In this document: piece by piece, positions 19,924 through 27,562 of the stretch
Layout: each line of letters begins with the position of its first letter
Numbering within the stretch: position 1 is the first letter of the stretch
The notes under the pieces: generated by a model
Told to the model about the DNA's origin: nothing
Databases searched by the model: none
What the model saw: the letters and a program-made list of their open reading frames with translations, nothing else
Source of the DNA: a virus
Virus record (IMG/VR): IMGVR_UViG_3300030382_003635
Location: 1-34,147 of that record
Length of the DNA stretch: 34,147 bases
Direction: 5' to 3' (one strand)
Program-made: the position numbers and the translations under genes

Positions 19924-19953
19924 ACAGACCTCGCCTTTAAGGGCGGGGTCTGT
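19924..19953 (+). terminator. Terminator-like hairpin after the capsid gene
   Basis: ACAGACCTCGCC (19924-19935) pairs with GGCGGGGTCTGT (19942-19953) over 12 bp with one G-T wobble, followed by TTATATT. The next ATG (19961) begins eight bases after the stem. The hairpin would lower expression of downstream tail genes relative to capsid. Confidence 0.78.
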
Positions 19954-19960
19954 TTATATT

Positions 19961-20329
19961 ATGATTAAACCTTCCGAGAAAACAAAGCGTAAGCTGGCAA
20001 AACGTCTTGAGAGATTTGGCGTCAAGTATGGAAAGATACTTGGCGAGTGGATGTTTATTGAGCCAGTTAAAGTATGTATCCCCACCAACTTTGGTATTAG
20101 GTTTATTGTGGACACGGAGTACCCTGTTCACCCTATGAGGGATGATGTTCATTATTCGCAGATCATTGGCAACAAGATAAGTAGGCTTGCAAGGGCGTAC
20201 CATCTGGATGCCCTTAGAAGTCGAGGCTCAAGGTCGAACAAGGTCTTAGAGAATAGGGCAATGGAAGCGGCTGGTGAGTTTACTGAGTTCTTGCAACACA
20301 TTAAAAACCCAAGGGTACAGGTCGTATGA
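19961..20329 (+). CDS. Hypothetical head/neck protein
   Basis: This 122-residue, basic protein (KPSEKTKRKLAKRLERFGVK at the start) has later strands EWMFIEPVKVCIP and RFIVDTEYPVHP and ends in FTEFLQHIKNPRVQVV. It is not recognised. It sits between capsid and adaptor, where head-completion or neck proteins are usually found. There is no clear Shine-Dalgarno apart from GGGCGGGG inside the upstream hairpin. It is coupled to the next gene by ATGA. Confidence 0.6.
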   Translation: MIKPSEKTKRKLAKRLERFGVKYGKILGEWMFIEPVKVCIPTNFGIRFIVDTEYPVHPMRDDVHYSQIIGNKISRLARAYHLDALRSRGSRSNKVLENRAMEAAGEFTEFLQHIKNPRVQVV

Positions 20330-21063
20330 AGCTGCAAACAGCGAGAGAACAAGTAATAACCATGCTTGATGATGCCGATGGGCAGAGATGGCCGATCAAG
20401 GACACTGCGGATCAGTTTGACCCAGCTAACGAAGTGGACTTGGCTATCCAATCTGCCGCCATCGAGTGCGTATCAGCATACGTTCATCAGGGTGGCGATA
20501 TGTTTGACGTGGTTCAAGAAGTTACCACTGACGACGATGGTACATTTTCTTTTCTGTCTCAAGCAGACCTGCCCAATGTTCCGTTAATGCTTGAAAGCTG
20601 CTCATACAAGGGCGGTGATTATTACTACTCGCTCCATGCAATAAGGGAGCAGGACGTACAGCTTCCGCTAAACCAGATAAACACTGTAAAGGTAAAACTT
20701 GTTTACTCGCCGGACCTGTCCGATATTTACGGCGCTGATGAGATTTATTATTCCAGACAGGTTAGCTATGTTGCACCCATAACCCCTATTTCTTGGCCAG
20801 TGTTTGACCAGTGGGTTTGTGCGGTTGCGGCCAAAGAGCTAACCCCGAAAGAGAACGAGGCAAACACCCAGCTTGACGACAAGGTGTCCATGCTGTCGAG
20901 CGCTTGTTTAAGATCTCCCGATCAACCCAAGACAGTTATCTTTCCCACAAAGGAAAGATACCTGACGTGGGGGCCGTCGCTTTATAGGTGGTCCTATACC
21001 CCTAGAGACCTGACTGCTGGCAAGCAGTGCTGCCTTAGACTACACAAGGTGAGGATTAGGTAA
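20326..21063 (+). CDS. Head-tail adaptor candidate (P22 gp4-like position)
   Basis: This is a 245-residue protein. An N-terminal helical part (LQTAREQVITMLDDADGQRW, VDLAIQSAAIECVSAYV) is followed by a beta-rich domain (KVKLVYSPDLSDIYGADEI) and a helix WPVFDQWVCAVAAKEL. This combination is usual in head-completion/adaptor proteins that ring the portal in podoviruses. It carries two motif repeats typical of the group and no tape-measure features. The similarity is structural by eye and not a sequence-family hit. Confidence 0.55.
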   Translation: MKLQTAREQVITMLDDADGQRWPIKDTADQFDPANEVDLAIQSAAIECVSAYVHQGGDMFDVVQEVTTDDDGTFSFLSQADLPNVPLMLESCSYKGGDYYYSLHAIREQDVQLPLNQINTVKVKLVYSPDLSDIYGADEIYYSRQVSYVAPITPISWPVFDQWVCAVAAKELTPKENEANTQLDDKVSMLSSACLRSPDQPKTVIFPTKERYLTWGPSLYRWSYTPRDLTAGKQCCLRLHKVRIR

Positions 21064-22709
21064 TGTATGGACGGATGCCGCGCACACATACGTTCGATCA
21101 CACAAGAAGATCTCAAGACGATATTCTTGTGTACTCTGAGAACCAGCTTCGGAACGTACTAGGAAACATTCAGCGCGGCAAACGTGTGGTCATTGTTGGC
21201 ACCATACCAATATCAAAACCAGTTGAAATAAAAATAGCAGAAGACCTGACCACCACCATCGTGTCTCAGTTTGTAACGATAACTGGGTTTGGCTCCGGTC
21301 GCCTTGTGCGCAAGCAGGGTGTCGATGACCCCTTCAACATGTTTCTCATTAGAACAGAGTCTCTTGACGACCCATCTGGGCTGCACTTTTTAGACCTGTC
21401 TTTCGATGGCTTTGATGCGGCAATCGCAACAAAGACAAATACGGTATGCAACCTTAGAGTTATAGGTTGTACAGCAGAGAGATGCAGAACCCTGATTGGT
21501 GACGCCTCTCCGGTAAACGGGTTTTTGCTTGAGGCGACCATTCAAAACAACTGGTGCTATGGCACAATCGACGGCGGCTACACTGCGCTTACTCTTGGCG
21601 TGGAGTACCAAGCATCGAAAATAACAAACAACACGGCAACCATTCCAGACAGCGCATCACTCCCGCTGGTAAACTTTACCGTGATGGACGATAGTTATTT
21701 TGACTGCATCATCAGCGGCAACAGCTTGGGGGCCGGATCTCTTGTAAACATACTTATGAGAAAAACCCTTTTTACATCCAACAATAGCGAGGGCGCTTTA
21801 GAGCTTAGGGGTTTTGGTGTCGCGGGTACTGACTCCAATGTTATCTCTGCAAACTACAGTGGTTCCGGTACGGGCATGGATGTTTTCAACATGAACTACA
21901 GCACGATAACTGGCAACAATCTTACAAGGTTTGCTGTCGATCAAGGGGGGCTACCCACATCAGAAGCCCTAAACATAACTGGCAACACTTTTCTGTTTGA
22001 ACCCATAGTCAATGTTGAGTGTTTTATTTTCAGAAACAACTTTGGCGGCATTAGCAGTTGGGATGTTTATGGGGATGGTCGCATACCCATTGACGGTGAG
22101 ATACTTGGTCAAACGATAGTAGACACCAGAACAATCGCGCCAGCCAATCCATTTATACACGTTATAGATCAGCTTGAAGATGGCACCCTTAACTCTGCGG
22201 CAGCCCTAGACAATGACAACAATGCAGCCGAACTTGCAGACGTTAGCTTTCATGTTCCCTGTGGTCAGCAGGTTTTGATAAGGCTTCATTGTCATCTTTA
22301 CGATGACGATAAAGCGGTTGATGATATGATTTTTGTTCGCATAGTTGACGTGGACACCACCACTGGCGTGGAGAGCTTTATACCGATTGCTAACTGCAAC
22401 TCCATTCAGCAAGCAAGTTTGCCCCAGTACAGCTCCACCACAACACCCAATAAAGGGTCGTCACCTCACACCTTTGAGTGGCTAATCAGGGGCAACATTG
22501 GTCTGTATTGGACTGTTGGCGAAGAAAGAAAAATAAGGTTCATGGTTACGGCAGACAACAACAACGCTAACGTCTGGGTGATGGCCGGAAGTCATTGGGC
22601 GGCAGCGCCAGTTCCACCACATGCGCCACCAGTGGGGGAGGCTTACGGGCCACTGATCTCATCGGCAGAGGCCGTGTGCCACCAAGTAAACTATGTTGAG
22701 CCAAGCTAG
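21063..22709 (+). CDS. Tailspike-like beta-helix protein
   Basis: This is a 548-residue protein. Residues about 70-340 have a repeating pattern of short strands and Asn-rich turns (KITNNTATIP, CIISGNSLGAG, NVISANYSGSG, STITGNNLTRF, LNITGNTFLF) typical of right-handed parallel beta-helix folds. The C-terminal 170 residues look like a separate beta-sandwich (VPCGQQVLIRLHCHLYDDDK). Such proteins bind or cleave surface polysaccharide. No catalytic pair can be identified. It lies among tail genes and starts by TAATG overlap. Confidence 0.75.
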   Translation: MYGRMPRTHTFDHTRRSQDDILVYSENQLRNVLGNIQRGKRVVIVGTIPISKPVEIKIAEDLTTTIVSQFVTITGFGSGRLVRKQGVDDPFNMFLIRTESLDDPSGLHFLDLSFDGFDAAIATKTNTVCNLRVIGCTAERCRTLIGDASPVNGFLLEATIQNNWCYGTIDGGYTALTLGVEYQASKITNNTATIPDSASLPLVNFTVMDDSYFDCIISGNSLGAGSLVNILMRKTLFTSNNSEGALELRGFGVAGTDSNVISANYSGSGTGMDVFNMNYSTITGNNLTRFAVDQGGLPTSEALNITGNTFLFEPIVNVECFIFRNNFGGISSWDVYGDGRIPIDGEILGQTIVDTRTIAPANPFIHVIDQLEDGTLNSAAALDNDNNAAELADVSFHVPCGQQVLIRLHCHLYDDDKAVDDMIFVRIVDVDTTTGVESFIPIANCNSIQQASLPQYSSTTTPNKGSSPHTFEWLIRGNIGLYWTVGEERKIRFMVTADNNNANVWVMAGSHWAAAPVPPHAPPVGEAYGPLISSAEAVCHQVNYVEPS

Positions 22710-22718
22710 AGGAATGTT

Positions 22719-24266
22719 ATGCAGATAAACACGTCCAACTGGGATAACAGGAATATGTCTATAAATGCTGCTGGTGAGCTTATTACTCGTCCGGGGGGAG
22801 ATCTTATCTGGAGAGACATTCTCCCTCTTGGTTCAGTGGCGAGAGGTGGCTTCTCTGCCAAGTCACAGTTCCTAGACATTGTGCAGCACTACATTCTTAT
22901 CGGCGTTCCCCCCTCCCCTCCTGACCTTGTTGGAAACCTTGAGCTGTGGGTCATAGATGAGAACCTTCCAGATCAGACAAACGAGGTTAGGCAGAGACTT
23001 GTTCTTGGATCAGATAGACCCGTTGGGCCTATCACCCATGCAATCGTCAACGGGGAGATCATTATTTCTGGGCCAGACTTCTCTACGCTATGGGGATACA
23101 CTGGCAGTGGTTTAATCTTAGCAGACAAACAGGATAGCATACATGTCTCACTTGAAACTCTTTCTGTGCCGAATGGCTTATGTGTGTCTTGGGCGGGTCG
23201 CTGCGCTGTTGCAGTTGGCGAGCAAGTTCTTGTATCGGATAGCCTTGCGCCTAGAACATATACTGCTCCGGGGATAATCTACGGTTTTGCCGGATTTATC
23301 TATGGCCTCTTTGTCTCCCCTAATGGCTCACTGGTTGCCGTAACCGCTAATGGCGTTTACAGCTTGAGCGCACAAGCATCTGTTCAGGGGGTTGGCGTCA
23401 GCGGTTCTGTTGAGAAAATATCCAGCTATCAGGCGACAGGATACAACAAGGCAGCGATGACCCCTTATGGTCTTTATGGCTTAACCAAGCGAGGGTACAT
23501 AAGGATTGATACTAACAATGCTGACGAGGTTACAATATCCGACAAGAGCTATGTGAGATCCTTGACCGACATGATTAGCTTTCCTGATTACAGGGAGGGG
23601 AAGATGTGGGCGACCAGCACTGGGCTGGCCATCACTATCGGATCAATGGACGAGGATGATGATGACCAATATAGCGGCGGGATGTGCATCATAGATCTTT
23701 ACGAGAAGTTTAGAAGCTGGTGGACCGTTAAAGGGGTAGGCAGGTTGCGCGGCATACTAAACGAAAGAGAAGGCGATGACCTTTTTCTTTTCTCTGATTT
23801 CAATACGCCAATCCAACGGACAGCCCTGTATAAGTTTCACAGAGATTTTGACCATGACCAATACGATGACCCATTCTTTGGGTCTATCTGCGGGAAGATA
23901 GATGTCCCATCTGAAATGTCGCCAGTTGTCAGGGCTATCTTTGTTGCTGCTGACAATGGCGGCAATCCTATCAAGGTTGCCGTCAGAGGGGAGTTCAGAA
24001 AGAAGGATGGCAGCCCACAGTCTGCAATCACTTCTTCTGGTGACGGAGTTGTTGTTGGGTCTTTGGCTACTCCAGAGGATGACTGGCTTGACAGTGCCAC
24101 GCCATCAAACAAAAGGGTTAAGACTGCGGAGCTTGAGTCTAAACGATTTCAGTTTGCAAAAAGAACCAATGATATTTCTGTTGAGTTTGCCGCTTCTGGC
24201 GGCAAAATCAGGGTTGGCTCTATCGACCTAAGAAAAGCGGGATACGGCCAAAGGAGACCAACATAA
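22719..24266 (+). CDS. Tail nozzle/stabilisation-like protein (beta-propeller)
   Basis: This 515-residue protein opens with MQINTSNWDNRNMSINAAGE and LITRPGG. An early R-P-G near the N-terminus is seen in podovirus tail stabilisation (P22 gp10-like) proteins. Repeated strand units with aromatic anchors (VGNLELWVIDENLP, TLWGYTGSGLILAD, GFAGFIYGLFVSPNG, KMWATSTGLAITI) suggest a beta-propeller. A C-terminal sandwich follows. It probably forms the tail nozzle below the adaptor. The family call is inference by pattern. Confidence 0.55.
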   Translation: MQINTSNWDNRNMSINAAGELITRPGGDLIWRDILPLGSVARGGFSAKSQFLDIVQHYILIGVPPSPPDLVGNLELWVIDENLPDQTNEVRQRLVLGSDRPVGPITHAIVNGEIIISGPDFSTLWGYTGSGLILADKQDSIHVSLETLSVPNGLCVSWAGRCAVAVGEQVLVSDSLAPRTYTAPGIIYGFAGFIYGLFVSPNGSLVAVTANGVYSLSAQASVQGVGVSGSVEKISSYQATGYNKAAMTPYGLYGLTKRGYIRIDTNNADEVTISDKSYVRSLTDMISFPDYREGKMWATSTGLAITIGSMDEDDDDQYSGGMCIIDLYEKFRSWWTVKGVGRLRGILNEREGDDLFLFSDFNTPIQRTALYKFHRDFDHDQYDDPFFGSICGKIDVPSEMSPVVRAIFVAADNGGNPIKVAVRGEFRKKDGSPQSAITSSGDGVVVGSLATPEDDWLDSATPSNKRVKTAELESKRFQFAKRTNDISVEFAASGGKIRVGSIDLRKAGYGQRRPT

Positions 24267-24928
24267 TGGTTATCGCAAACAACAACCCAATAGAGGCCAC
24301 TGATTTAAACGAGGTCTTTAGCGATGGCGCAGCGCCAACTCCGTCTGGCAACGGATTGACTCTTGGTGTTGACGATCAAAAAAACAAAGCCAACGGATAC
24401 TCCATCATGAGGTTTAGAACTCAGGAGGTGGTTAATACAGCGGGATTTGGAACCACGTCCAGCACCCATGTGCATAGGTTTACATGCCCTGATGATTTCG
24501 ACATTAAGGTTGCAGGGCTAACGGTTTTCATTACACCCTTTGGCTCCGCCGCAACCCCCCCGCTCCTTCCGGTAAAGTTTACCGCGCAAATACAGGGGGC
24601 AATAACAGACCTAGAAAACGATCTTCCTATTGACGAGGTTCTTTTTCTTACGGAGCCAGTATCAAACACTGAGGGTCAGAAGTATGTTCAACTAGAGATT
24701 CCACCCTTTGGCTCTCCCTCAACAGTGCTTATAAAATCTGCTCGATATGGGGCTTACGACTCTGTTGGGCCAAGCTCAGGATCTCTTGAGAATAGACCAG
24801 TAAACACTCTTTTAAAAAATGTTCTTTACGAGGTGATAATGAAAAGAGAGGGTCAGTATTTTGCGGCAGAGGACATGACGATGGTTGATTTTTATATTAT
24901 GTATAAAGTTAAGCTGAGGAGAAACTAA
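24266..24928 (+). CDS. Fibre-like virion protein 1
   Basis: This 220-residue, beta-rich protein begins with PIEATDLNEVFSDGA, which resembles KVFDPKEINENFRKGA near the start of the next protein. The last residues (FYIMYKVKLRRN) likewise resemble its partner's ending. Such N-terminal attachment motifs are common in phage tail fibres. It may be a short fibre or head fibre. Gene coupling is by TAATG at both ends. The exact role is unknown. Confidence 0.6.
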   Translation: MVIANNNPIEATDLNEVFSDGAAPTPSGNGLTLGVDDQKNKANGYSIMRFRTQEVVNTAGFGTTSSTHVHRFTCPDDFDIKVAGLTVFITPFGSAATPPLLPVKFTAQIQGAITDLENDLPIDEVLFLTEPVSNTEGQKYVQLEIPPFGSPSTVLIKSARYGAYDSVGPSSGSLENRPVNTLLKNVLYEVIMKREGQYFAAEDMTMVDFYIMYKVKLRRN

Positions 24929-26103
24929 TGAAAACAGCATCGTTCCCTTGGTCGGCTAGAGAGGGTAAGGTCTTTGACCCGAAAGAGATAAATGAAAACT
25001 TTAGGAAGGGCGCTCAATATCTCAGAGACTCTTTGGCGTTAAGATACACCTACTCAATGATGAGGATAGATCTGACTGGCATTAACTGTGCGACGGATGA
25101 GTTTCGTAATCGCATTATTCCCTTCTACCCCTTCCATGCTGGCGAGCCTATGGATATAGTTGGTGGTGAGCTGATAACATCCAACTTTGCCGCTGGTGAA
25201 AAGCTGCATGTTAAGTGGATCAAAACCCCCTTTCCAGCCGGAACTCCACGTTTACCCACCACCAGCAATGGGGGCTTTCCCTACACTGACACCGATATAA
25301 TACTTCCGAATGGTGGACCAACAGAGGACTGGCGCTATATCGAGGTCGAGGCTTTGGATGGAAAGATTTTAAACTCCAACACCCAGCAAAGAAACATCAG
25401 GATTGGGGATGCCGTACCCATAGGGGTTTATTGTTTAGAGGTTGGCTCAGATACCGACTGCAACATAAGCCCAGCGTTGGGAATGTCAGCAGAGCTGGTG
25501 CTTTGGCTTAGAAGCAGCAGAGGCACCAACCCAGAGTTCAACATGCCAGAGCTTTTTAATGGTCAAGATGCTGCCGACGCCAACAAGTTCAACAGCGTAT
25601 GCACAGACCTTGAAACACACAGGGCGGCCACGGTTGACCCCGCAAAACAGGACACATGGAGACTGGATTGTTTCGCTGTCAGGGATGTGCCTGACTCGAT
25701 TGAGGCCCTAGAGATAGCTATGGGAATGGCTACCATCCCATCCCCAAATGACAGCTCACCAAATGCCGAGTTTAGGCTTGCAAGGGTTGATTACTATGTC
25801 TCCACTGATGCGGCAGAGTTTTCCCCTGCTGCAACTGGCCGACAGTTTGATGGCTTTGCCGTTCTCACTGGTGCGCTTGCGACGTTCAACAACACCACAG
25901 ATTTGGATGGCCCAGCGGGTACGGCCAACCATGTTCTCAGGGTTGGAGACACAATCGCTGCCCCGTTGGTGTCTGGGCCAGCCTTGGATGCTATGGATAC
26001 GGCAGATGACAGTTTCTTTGGCGTTTCAGATCTAAACACGGTCGCTGGTATGGGCCGCATTAAGACACTTTATGTATATTTATGGTACAGGTTAAGCACT
26101 TAG
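24928..26103 (+). CDS. Fibre-like virion protein 2
   Basis: This 391-residue, beta-rich protein shares a start motif (DPKEINENFRKGA) and end (TLYVYLWYRLST) with fibre-like protein 1, which suggests a paralogous pair where this one has gained a longer middle. Segments such as EDWRYIEVEALDGKILN and ADANKFNSVCTDLETHRA are unknown. It probably forms a tail fibre or tail-side appendage. GAGGAG precedes the overlapping ATG. Confidence 0.6.
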   Translation: MKTASFPWSAREGKVFDPKEINENFRKGAQYLRDSLALRYTYSMMRIDLTGINCATDEFRNRIIPFYPFHAGEPMDIVGGELITSNFAAGEKLHVKWIKTPFPAGTPRLPTTSNGGFPYTDTDIILPNGGPTEDWRYIEVEALDGKILNSNTQQRNIRIGDAVPIGVYCLEVGSDTDCNISPALGMSAELVLWLRSSRGTNPEFNMPELFNGQDAADANKFNSVCTDLETHRAATVDPAKQDTWRLDCFAVRDVPDSIEALEIAMGMATIPSPNDSSPNAEFRLARVDYYVSTDAAEFSPAATGRQFDGFAVLTGALATFNNTTDLDGPAGTANHVLRVGDTIAAPLVSGPALDAMDTADDSFFGVSDLNTVAGMGRIKTLYVYLWYRLST

Positions 26104-26112
26104 GAGAAAACT

Positions 26113-27561
26113 ATGGCATTTCAACCATTTCAGCCGTACAGCGGTCTCAACAAGAAAAGAAAAACCCAGACAGGGACGGGCGCAAACATGGCCCAAGAGG
26201 GATCTATGGTGAACTCACCAAATCCCATCACCACTCAGGGGCCACTTCAAAATACGGCCAGTGAGACTGCGGCTAAAAAAGCCGCAGCAGGTCAGGTTAT
26301 GGCACCGCCAGCCAACATGTCTCAGTTTGGTGCGGAGAACGCCATCGGCACCACAAACGAGGGTGGTGGCGGGGGTGGGCTGGGCAACCTGTTTGGAGAT
26401 GAGCCAACCGCTGCTCTGGGACAGGCACCCAACAGCGCTCCTCCGGTTTGGCAGGGAGGCTCTGGGGGGAGACCAGCACACGGCTTTTTTGATTTCAACA
26501 ACCCACCCACTCTCAGCAACCTCTCAGGCAGGAATGATGATCCACTTGGGGGAGGCGGTTACGATGACTCAAACATTACCGATGAAGGCCCTATAGACTT
26601 AGGCCCTGTTGGTGAGGATTTAAGGGCAGAGATAGCAAGGATACTTGGCCAAGACGCAGCAGAGCTGGCGAGAAAAGAGGCTGGTCGAGTGATTGCCGCT
26701 AACAGGCAGGTCATGGGCAGACATGGCGGGACTGGTGGGCGAGAGGCTTTTGGTAGAGACACCACCCTTGCGGCAACAGACCTGATTAACGAAAGACTTA
26801 ACAGGGAGAAGATGAGTGCTGCGAGAGCAGGGTCAGAGCTGGATAGATGGCAAAACACTTTCGACAGGTCTGGAGACCAATGGGAGAGAGGATTCGATAG
26901 AGCCGCAGACCAGTGGGAGAGAACCTTCGATAGACAGAGCGATATGTGGGAAGCAACCTTTCAAGCGTCTGGTCGTGCGGAAGATAGAGCTGTTCAAGCA
27001 GAAGCTCTTGAAACTATGTATGTACTTATGGAGGAGGCCGACGTTATGTTCGGTGGAGACTCGGAAGCTATGGCCAACCACATGCGGGGCCTTACTGACC
27101 CCATTACTGGGCTACCAATGTTTACCGAAGAACAAATCCTCATGGCAACAAAAGCACTCAGGGAGCAGGAGCTTGCTGAAGAAGAGAGAGACAGACAGGA
27201 CGCTGCGGATAGGGCCGAAAGGGATGAAGACATAGCCAATGCAGAAGAAGATGAAGCGGCAGACCCAAGTGGCTGGCTGGCAAGAAGGCTTGACGAGGAG
27301 CTAGAGAAGGGAGATCAAGGCCGAGCATGGCTTATTGACGAGGGAGACTATGAGGGCGATGTTATGTGGAAGATGGATATACCCGACACTTGGGTGATGG
27401 CGATATCCGTCAATGGATCAGGTGGATACATCGAGTACCCTCGAAACTCTGGGGAGAGATGGGGTAAGATGATGAACGCTGACGGCGAGACAATCTGGGT
27501 TAAGTACGACTACTTAAACGGAGAACAGCAAGCTGCCGCTAATGCAGGCGGGGAGGCATAA
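26113..27561 (+). CDS. Internal virion protein candidate with 11-residue repeats
   Basis: This is a 482-residue protein. The first 150 residues are Gly/Pro/Asn rich and disordered. About residues 242-285 contain four 11-residue repeats ending in FDR or a close variant (SGDQWERGFDR, AADQWERTFDR, QSDMWEATFQA and a leading copy with WQNTFDR). This fits a hendecad coiled coil. A charged coiled coil (EEERDRQDAADRAERDEDIA) and an acidic C-terminal domain follow. It lies in the position of podovirus ejection proteins between tail and the giant protein. TAGGAG precedes the start. Confidence 0.65.
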   Translation: MAFQPFQPYSGLNKKRKTQTGTGANMAQEGSMVNSPNPITTQGPLQNTASETAAKKAAAGQVMAPPANMSQFGAENAIGTTNEGGGGGGLGNLFGDEPTAALGQAPNSAPPVWQGGSGGRPAHGFFDFNNPPTLSNLSGRNDDPLGGGGYDDSNITDEGPIDLGPVGEDLRAEIARILGQDAAELARKEAGRVIAANRQVMGRHGGTGGREAFGRDTTLAATDLINERLNREKMSAARAGSELDRWQNTFDRSGDQWERGFDRAADQWERTFDRQSDMWEATFQASGRAEDRAVQAEALETMYVLMEEADVMFGGDSEAMANHMRGLTDPITGLPMFTEEQILMATKALREQELAEEERDRQDAADRAERDEDIANAEEDEAADPSGWLARRLDEELEKGDQGRAWLIDEGDYEGDVMWKMDIPDTWVMAISVNGSGGYIEYPRNSGERWGKMMNADGETIWVKYDYLNGEQQAAANAGGEA

Positions 27562-27562
27562 A

